A stretch of DNA of 64,000 nucleotides, from NCBI GenBank assembly GCA_009667805.1, contig CM019066.1, forward strand, positions 4,154,001 through 4,218,000. Direction: 5' to 3'. Shown in pieces: positions 56,633 through 64,000 of this stretch. Position 1 is the first letter of the stretch, and each line of letters starts with the position of its first letter. The DNA is from Leptobrachium leishanense. Taxonomy: Eukaryota; Chordata; Amphibia; Anura; Megophryidae. Below the pieces are notes generated by a model. It had not been told where the DNA came from, searched no databases, and was given only the letters and a program-made list of their open reading frames with translations. The translations under genes and the position numbers were made by a program.

Positions 56633-56926
56633 TTATTTTCCATGTTCCAGATAAATTAACCAAAATAAATTACTTTTTTTTTTGTCTGTCTTTTTGTTGG
56701 TTTGTATTTTCAACGCAAACAAAATTCATGGATGCATATGAATGAAACAACTTTGTCTTGTAGCCAATATGCCCTGACTAACGTCTGCAATAAACATTAC
56801 TTATTATTTTAAGTCATCAACTTGTAAATTATATTTTGTACAGTTTGAACGAAAAAACTCATGTTTCTTTTAAAAATAATTTTAACAAATCCCAAAATCC
56901 AGAGTGAAGCCGCGGGCAAAAGCTAG

Positions 56927-57720
56927 TTATTCATAAAATGCAATGTGCCAAAATACAAGAGAAAGATTTTTAGTTTTTCAATTTTGGTTAAATTTGCACA
57001 TTTCCTTTGAAAATGGAGTAACAGGTTCCCATTTCTGATTTTTCAGAGTACCCCAAAGGTTTCTATGTTGAAAGGTGGAAGAATTATTTTACACACGGTG
57101 AATGATTGAAATCCAAATGGAAATTTGCACCTCTAAAAAAAAAAAAAAAAAAAAAAAAAGAGTTTGTGATAGACATCGACAATGTAAAGCCAACAGCTTT
57201 AGCAGGCGCATGCGAAACCTGTCAGCTCTGCTCTGCTGATGCACGGATGGACTGTCCATCAATAGACAAATGCAGAGTCCTCAATGTCCTCGAAGAGTAA
57301 AATCTCAGTCGACCTTGACTTTGATTAAAATCCAGGATATCGCCCAGCACTACCTCCAACTAAAGCCTGCAATCAGACTCTTCAACCCCCGCAAGCATGC
57401 ACCCTACAGCCCCTACCTCATAATCCATTTATGCAGCCGTGCGGAATTTCTGATACGCAATGAGAATAGCTGGCGTTCTGCATGTTCGTTCAAACTCCAA
57501 CACATGAGATTAGAGCTTGTTCAGGGAAACATCAAGCTAAACAGTCAATAACAAGCTTCTCCTATTTCCAAGAACTCTCTTTACAGCTAATTACAAATAA
57601 AAATACAATTTATATAATCATCGGAAAAGCTTCAAAAAGAATTAAATGTACAGGTCTAGTACCCCTTATCTGGAATTCTAAAATTTGCAAGACTCCAAAA
57701 ACAAAATAATTTAGTTTTTG
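56927..57720. other. Unassigned sequence with A28 run
   Basis: A long poly(A) lies at about 57136-57162. Text near 57000-57120 is an inverted relative of 50480-50660 (AACAGGTTCCCATTTC, CCAAATGGAAATT). ACAGGTCTAGTACCCCTTAT at about 57651 resembles an end common in frog DNA transposons. No gene is supported. Confidence 0.45.
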
Positions 57721-57730
57721 GAGTCATCTG

Positions 57731-58335
57731 GATTTTAGTCATTCCAGACAAAGATCATTCCTGAGAGTAGCAGCAGACCGCGAGCCAACTGGATTTTAGT
57801 CATTCCAGACCAAGATCATTCCTGAGAGTAACAGCAGACCGCGAGCCAACTGGATTTTAGTCATTCCAGACCAAGATCATTCCTGAGAGTAACAGCAGAC
57901 CGCGAGCCAACTGGATTTTAGTCATTCCAGACCAAGATCATTCCTGAGAGTAGCAGCAGACCGCAAGCCAACTGGATTTTAGTCATTCCAGACCAAGATC
58001 ATTCCAGAGAGTAGCAGCAGACTGCAAGCCAATTGGATTTTAGTCATTCCAGACCAAGATCATTCCTGAGAGTAGCAGCAGACCGCAAGCCAACTGGATT
58101 TTAGTCATTCCAGACCAAGATCATTCCTGAGAGTAGCAGCAGACCGCAAGCCAACTGGATTTTAGTCATTCCAGACCAAGATCATTCCTGAGAGTAACAG
58201 CAGACCGCTAGCCAACTGGATTTTAGTCATTCCAGACCAAGATCATTCCTGAGAGTAACAGCAGACCGCTAGCCAACTGGATTTTAGTTGTTCCAGACCA
58301 AGATCATTCTGGAGAGTAGCAGCAGACTGCGGCAC
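57731..58335 (+). repeat. 61-bp minisatellite, ten copies
   Basis: GGATTTTAGTCATTCCAGACC, AAGATCATTCCTGAGAGTAG and CAGCAGACCGCGAGCCAACT recur every 61 bp from 57731. Neighbouring units are nearly identical; variants (CGCGAG, CGCAAG, CGCTAG) group in blocks, indicating stepwise amplification. Confidence 0.95.
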
Positions 58336-59660
58336 ACGCTGAGACCTCCGCTTAGCTCAGTGTTTGACATACTGCCCAGAGTCACACTAACTCCGAGCAG
58401 CATGTCCACAAAGAAACACTTCAAAGAGCTCCCAGCTGCAGCAGGAAGAGGATCGCAGCTCTATCACCGCCTTGATCTTTCTCTGAAACGTAGGATTCTT
58501 CAGAGTTTTGCAATCTGGAAGAATCTGAAATCAGGAATGTTTGGGCTTCCAAGCATTAGGAATAACAGGCGCTCAACCTGTATAATAATAAGAATAACAC
58601 ATGTGACAAAAATACATCTAACATATTGGTCCGACAAGGGGAATGTCCTTTCTCGGAAGCTACTTTTTATCCATTTGGAATTACCGTGCTAAATTATATA
58701 TATTTTTAAAGGAATATTTCACACTTTTTATGTTTTTTTATGCAGCTGAAATATTCGTTTTCTCTATACATTATTTCGAATCGATTGCTGATTTTGCACT
58801 TTTTACAATCACAAATTCCTTTACTTTGTATTTACTTCTCTGTGTTTGGACTATTATAAAATTATTAAATTGTTGTTTTCTGTTTTAATTAACATATTGG
58901 AACAAAATGTTCAGAAATAAAAAGTTTTCTCCCAAAATTTAAATTATTTAAAAACAAATTATGGGTCATTTCTTTCTATTTCGGAGATTTCCGTGGATAA
59001 ACTAGTTTCAAGGTCTAGTTTAAAAAGTTGTTCTGAAGTTTCAGAGTGAAGAGCAGAAGTGGAATATTCTGTTGGAAAGTCTGTATGACAGACTTCCACT
59101 GCAAAGCTCAAAGCAGAGGGTCATTTTAAACCACACGAGCTGCCAAAATATCCATCTGCTCTTTCATCTGAAAGGGAAATACATTTTTTAAAAAAAATTT
59201 TTTTTACGTTTTATGCAGTCGTTCAACAATTTAGTAAATGTTTCCACTCTGGACATATATACTGGATAGAAAGAAAAAAAAAATTAACCTATGACTCTAA
59301 AATGCGTGGCTACTTTGAAAGTGAAGATTAACCTCCCTTCAATATGTGCACCAGGTGCAAGTATGAATTTAACAGCTTTTTAAACAGATTCCAACAGATA
59401 TCTCTCATAATCCTACACATGTGGGAAAGAGACGGTCAAGACATTTTGCCGGAAGTTGTGCCAGATACACCTTAAATTTAATTCCGCGCTAGAGCCAGAT
59501 TGCCCGCTGCAGCTGTTGTTTATTAGCAAGCCCGTTGCAGTATTATTTTGGCAAGATGAGTGCGTTAGTATATGATTACTAATTTTGGGTAAGCAAAATA
59601 AACCACATATAGTGAGACGATCACATAAAACCGCATAAAGGTCCCGTGTTCTCGGTTACG
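58336..59660. other. Unassigned sequence
   Basis: No supported gene. The open frame over 58288-58692 runs out of the minisatellite and shows no recognisable domain. Confidence 0.4.
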
Positions 59661-59664
59661 GGAG

Positions 59665-59750
59665 GGAACCCAGGACATACTTGAAAATGAGAGAAATCTC
59701 AATGTATCCTTCCTGGTAAAATCCTTTATAAATAAAATAAATAAATATAT
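59665..59750 (+). mobile_element. SINE 3' tail
   Basis: GAACCCAGGACATACTTGAA then AATGAGAGAAATCTCAATG and TTCCTGGTAAAATCC, ending TTTATAAATAAAATAAATAA. Confidence 0.82.
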
Positions 59751-60077
59751 ACATGCAGTGCTCAATCGCACCCTGAATATGTTGTATCTACTGCAAACTT
59801 TGTACCCTATTCCATAGTTGTCAGTAAAACTGAGACATAAAGTAAGAAAACCTGTGCCTGCATATTTTCCTTAGCGTCTCCGTTTTACGGAGGAATTGCG
59901 TAGGGAGAATAGGAAATATTTGTTCCCAGTCTCACTCTGCTGCCTGCAAGAGAATGCGGTCACCCTCTCCACTGCAGTATGAGAGGCGAGTATGAGTTTT
60001 TGGGTCGTGGGGTTTCACAGGGAATTAAGTGATTTTTGCAAATCTATAAATAAGGGTGCACTACAATAAAACACAAA

Positions 60078-60795
60078 GGCCCCCATTACATAATTTCGTT
60101 CGCGAAATTTGTTTGCGCACATTGTCCGGCGTTATCGCGCGAAACTTAACGGAGTATTCCGATCCGAACTCATTTTCTCATCCGTCCAAAAATAACGTTC
60201 GTAAAAACGACGCGCAAAACGAAGAGTAATACACGCGCAGTAACGTAGCACACGTAAATCAGTGTGCGGAATGTTTTTTTCACCAGATTCAGCCAATCAG
60301 AATTAAGAACCTTAATTGACATCAATTTACCTTAATTGACTCACTTAAGTTTTTGCGCCTGTCAAAGTAAATCTGAGTATACATGCTGCAGCAATAAGAA
60401 AAATATGCACAAATTCACAATTTTATTGTTTGGGTATGTGTAGAATGTGTAAGTATACTGTGCAGTATTTTTTTTCAGCCAAAACGTTCCGATTTGCAGT
60501 TACCACCAGCTTTTCAAAGATGTTAAAAAAATGCGCGCAAACGTCGTTTGTAAAACGTTGTGCGAAGATTGTAATACCATCCGCGTACCAGCACACAAAT
60601 GCATTTGCGCTCACAATGTTAAGTATGGGATGTGCGCACGAAATTTCATTCGCGCAGGGTCACTCGCGTTAAACGTTAACGCGCATTGTTTGCGTGAACA
60701 TTGTAATATGACGTTCAGCGCAAAGGGTTTTGCCCCTCGCGCAAATGCGCATTTGCACACGCAAAACACAATGTGCGAAGAATGTAATAGGGGCC
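60078..60795. mobile_element. Harbinger-like MITE (family C), copy 2, 718 bp
   Basis: Ends GGCCCCCATTACATAATTTCG and, from the right, GGCCCCTATTACATTCTTCGC, flanked by AAA on both sides. Shares TACCACCAGCTTTTCAAAG, TCACAATGTTAAGTAT and AAAGGGTTTTGCCCCTCG with copy 1 at 35343-36076. Confidence 0.87.
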
Positions 60796-60893
60796 AAAGA
60801 ATCTTCATAGTGTTACACTGCACAAACACTAAACAAAGTACCCCTGCTTAAAATTCGCTCAAAGAATTAAAAATTCATATAGGCCCATCACAT

Positions 60894-61384
60894 ATTTATT
60901 TGCAAAGTATTTTACCAGGAAGGATACATTGAGATTTCTCCCATTTTCAAGTTTGTCCTGGGTTCAAGAACATTGAATTGTTACAGAAATACAAAGTAAT
61001 AAAATGCAAGATATTAAAAACAAAATACAAATATACAGATTAACACTGAAAATAAATATGTAGGAAATCTAGTCACTATGTTCCATGTTTACAGGAGTAT
61101 TCTGTATTGAGGTATGTTAATAGAGATCTCCTAAGTGGTTTTAGACATACAGTATATACTCAGCTGCCACTGTTCTGCCGCTGGACTCTGCTCCCATGAC
61201 CACTGAACCACTTCCAAATGTTCCTTTTGGGTTTTTTCAAGTGTTCCCCTAGGGTTTTTACCGTTCTCCACTGGTACTGTATAGCCACACACAGTTGGCT
61301 GTACTCAGGATGGTACATACCTGAAAACGAGAGAACTCTCAATGTATCTTTCCTGGTAAAATACTTTGCAAATTAATAAATAAA
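60894..61384. repeat. Foldback made of two inverted SINE tails
   Basis: 60894-60966 is the SINE tail on the minus strand and 61318-61384 is a tail on the plus strand. They share TTTGCAAAGTATTTTACCAGG in mirrored form and flank about 350 bp of unrelated sequence. Confidence 0.75.
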
Positions 61385-62284
61385 TATAAGGAATAAAATG
61401 TATTGGGTCAATAAAACAATAAAGTCAAAATAAGTAAAAAACAATGGGTCTCTGTTAATCCGACGCATTTCGTCCTAATGGACTTTGTCAAGGATTGCAA
61501 TATTCAAGCCACAAGCCCAGCCTGCGGCTAGAGTGGAATTGCGAGTCCCTTCAAAAAGATAAAAATAGGAGACATTATGTGTATTGTTATGTGTAACATC
61601 TCCTTTAGTGATTTTATTGTCACTAAGGAATAGGAGCCTTCATCAGGATTGTCTTTAAATCTCTTTGAATCATTAAGGCTTGTCAAGAAAGGAAATTTAT
61701 AGACCTTTAAAATAAAACCGAGCCGATACAGTTTGCTTTGTGCTCTATGTGCATGATTCGGTGCATGAAGAGAAGTTTAAAGTAAGGTTGTGATATTGTG
61801 ACATACTGTATAGTTACTGTGATGCTGAGGGCTCTGAACAGTGACATTATACCCTTTTAATGCCAATAGGAATGTGGTTCAACATAATGCTTGATTTTGA
61901 CATCCAAGCCTATGGAGGTTATCCAATAACCTCTGGTGTTTGCCGGCATTGCAGTGCCGAGAAATGCTGGCATGTGTCAAAACTAAAAACTAAACGGCGA
62001 AACGTGAAGCTGCACAGTAACGCATGTCCTTTTACTGGTTACTCTCTTTAGTTTTGAGAAGCACGTGCGTTTTTAGGCACTGCACTTCTGTCTATTTTAG
62101 CCGTTTTTCGCAATGGAGGTGCATAGTGGATAATCCGTTATGTGTGGGAATGTGTGTACATGCATGATTGTGAATCCGTTTGGGACTGTACCCCGAAATA
62201 TGCCAGGTCAACCAACAGAGCAGTGAGTAAAGCTGTATGTAAGTCATGATGGGTCATCAGTGGGACCAGAGGATCAAGCTCTTC
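61385..62284. other. Unassigned; foldback-centre motifs only
   Basis: AATCCGACGCATTTCGTCCTAA and TGGACTTTGTCAAGG lie at about 61458-61495, and CTTCATCAGGATTGTC at about 61639. They resemble centres of frog foldback repeats, but arms were not established. No gene. Confidence 0.45.
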
Positions 62285-63000
62285 TGTCACGGTGTACGAG
62301 AGATATGAGCCCAACATGCAGTAATACAAGGGGCAGCCAGGTATTGGAGTGGGAATAAGGATTTATTAGGTAAAATAACAAGGCAGGCAAATAATGAAAG
62401 GAGCAATACCAAGGAGGGAGGAGCAGGTATATACAAAGGAAATAATGGAACACAGAAATACATATAAGAGTAAAGGAGACACAGGGGAGACCGAGGCGAA
62501 AGTGAGGCACAGGTAGGTAGATGAGGTAGGAAGAGGGCTGGACACAAGATGAGGCAGGAAGAATGATGGACATAAGGCAATGCTGAATGAAGGATGAAGA
62601 CAAGGCGAGACAAGAAGAAGAAGGCTGAACATAAGGCGAGACAGGTGAGGATGGGTATGGATACTGGCTTGAATGGAGGCTGGTTAGAGGCATGACTTAA
62701 CACAAGCACAGCGGGAGCAGGACTGGTACCTCAGGAGCTTCAGGATACACCACTGACGGTGATAGCTCCCACAATGTTAAAGCATGGAGTGAGGGGCGTG
62801 ACTTCATTTTATAGGAAGCCTCAGTCTGCAGCAAGTACACCTGGTATCTTTGAAGAGTCTGGCTAATAACAGGTGTGGAATCAAGGAAAAAGTGAAACAG
62901 GAGAAAGGAAAACAGAAATTTGGCTGCTGTCCAGGTTCGTATGGTGGCAGCACCAGTTTGGACACGGGCTCTACGGCGGCATCTACGACTCCCCATACTT
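62285..63000 (-). repeat. Probable LTR fragment, related in design to 46036-47001
   Basis: On the minus strand it ends CACCGTGACA, like the other LTR's ATCGTGACA, with AATAAA at 62362-62367 and a TATAAAA word at about 62812. The upstream end is near 63000 but no TGTCAC start or target duplication could be fixed. The pyrimidine-rich open frames inside are not treated as genes. Confidence 0.5.
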
Positions 63001-64000
63001 ACTAAAAATGAAGGAGTAGTGGGCGCAGAACAATGATGTAACACAAAAAACATATAACATAGATGAATAAATGCAGCAAAGTCCCATGTGGATTCACTCC
63101 TTATATCCACACAGCAAAGGAGTCCTAGAAATGTATTGAAAATGTCCTCGCGCAATAACACAATGTGGGAAAATCCGTAAATCTTCTTCTTTAGATATTC
63201 CTAGACGGGAATATCTAAAGAAGAATATTTACGAATTTTCCCCTGACTTACTACCGTACATCCTCTGAATCATTTACAATCATATTAGTCTAGGCTAGTT
63301 GGGGAAATCATTTGATTTCCCCATTCTGACCAAACCAGCCTTACATAGGCCAGCTAGAAAGATCTCCTTAGTCGGACTACATCTCACGACCACCATGGCT
63401 TTCCAGACATTTGGTTTGCCCAATGGCCAATCAGACCTGTTGTGAGAGATCAATGAAAAAAGAAGGAACAGGCACAAAAAGGGTATAGCTCAGACAGATT
63501 TACTAGAGCATAAAAAGTCATGTTTTTCGACTTTATTAAGTCTTTCTCAAGCCCTGAGAAAAACTGTATAGAGACGAAACACTACTATTCTCTAATAAAT
63601 CTGTCCAAGAATGGTCATGGCTTGCTTGTTTCTTCTTTGCACTTTGAAACTTTGGTATTGGCAGACCCTGGTTTGTGTTGTCGTCCATGTGTCAACCTCT
63701 ATGCTGATTCATCCCATTGCATCTAGTGTTGTGAGAAATCCCAACTAAATTCACTGTTCGTCCGCAGTAATTCCATGATAACGTGGCATGGCTCAGCCAT
63801 GTCAGAAGACAATGAATTGAGTGAAATGTTGTTTTCATCGATAATAGTCAAATCGTTCTTTTCCCGCTCATATGTCTCAAAGAAAATTCTAAACATGGAT
63901 TAAGTAAACTAATTACGACGGTGGTCTAAAAAATTCAGAGAGCCCAACATATTTGTAACCGGTGAGATAAGGGCTTTTATGGGACTCAATGGCTAAACGG
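63001..64000. other. Unassigned, with one strong hairpin
   Basis: 63168-63243 is a palindrome: GGGAAAAT(C)CGTAAAT and CTTCTTTAGATATTCC are mirrored by GGAATATCTAAAGAAG and ATTTACGAATTTTCCC. Otherwise no supported feature to the window end. Confidence 0.55.

Larger units (their letters stand above)
53235..56926 (+). mobile_element. Helitron relic with Rep/helicase end
   Basis: The 3' end reads GAAGCCGCGGGCAAAAGCTAG at 56906-56926, followed by T, the classical Helitron CTAG-T terminus with a GC-rich element just before it. The 5' region (TA)n-ATTGATGAAAGTCCTGACTGACTC recalls Helitron 5' ends, but the exact start (TC at about 53234?) is unclear. It holds 135-bp tandem repeats, a piggyBac-like element, the helicase C-terminus and a hAT MITE. 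Confidence 0.82.

Noticed and set aside
57731..58335. Possible CRISPR array
   Set aside because: The whole 61-bp unit repeats without unique spacers and the context is eukaryotic; it is a minisatellite.
58288..58692. 134-codon open frame after the minisatellite
   Set aside because: Begins within the repeat, lacks a recognisable domain or splice signals.
62274..62709. Overlapping hydrophobic frames on the minus strand
   Set aside because: Low-complexity pyrimidine-rich translation in three frames within the LTR-like fragment.

Overview
The window reads as vertebrate, most probably anuran (frog), repeat-dominated DNA. It holds CR1 and L2-type LINE 3' ends, a tRNA-derived SINE, Gypsy-type LTR elements, Tc1/mariner, hAT, piggyBac-like, PIF/Harbinger-like and Helitron elements, and many foldback MITEs of the kind common in frogs. 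I see no operons, rRNA or functional tRNA genes. The only piece that looks like an ordinary host gene is one terminal coding exon (16878-17009) with a strong splice acceptor, a stop codon and an AATAAA signal.

Layout. 203-9420: a foldback element whose left arm is split by an 8.3 kb Gypsy-type retrotransposon on the minus strand (4-bp TATG target duplication); that element is itself interrupted by a LINE 3' end in its 3' LTR and by a Harbinger-like MITE in gag. 10.4-14.7 kb: a 183-bp hAT MITE, a CR1 3' end, and a 2.36-kb hAT element with perfect 8-bp duplications. 15.2-20.7 kb: CpG-rich MITEs, the host exon, a foldback split by an 832-bp MITE (family A), and an internally deleted mariner-like element. 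20.7-26.8 kb: mostly AT-rich unrecognised sequence with MITEs, foldbacks and a LINE tail. 26.8-35.0 kb: a Tc1-like element split by a family A MITE and by a 5.5-kb hAT element with a broken BED-finger transposase. 35.3-39.7 kb: Harbinger-like MITE, LINE tail, hAT MITE and a 946-bp solo LTR.

40082-44854 is the most striking object: a minus-strand Helitron with textbook ends (5' TC, 3' hairpin plus CTAG, A/T target) filled with about 16 successive GC-rich inverted repeats of 150-200 bp plus a 42-bp minisatellite. 46.0-47.0 kb: a second solo LTR. 48.3-49.4 kb: a MITE and a complete SINE split by a CR1 tail. 50.2-53.2 kb: a three-level nest (MITE fragment, then hAT, then another hAT and another MITE). 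53.2-56.9 kb: a Helitron relic keeping the end of its Rep/helicase frame, with a piggyBac-like element and a hAT MITE inside it. 57.7-58.3 kb: a ten-copy 61-bp minisatellite. The rest is SINE tails, another Harbinger-like MITE and an LTR-like fragment.

The elements do not act as a pathway. What the window gives is a relative chronology of insertions, with target duplications and paralogous empty sites visible in the sequence. All transposon reading frames I can identify carry stops, frameshifts or altered catalytic residues, so none looks able to move by itself. Family names rest on motifs, termini and target-site duplications, not on database searches.
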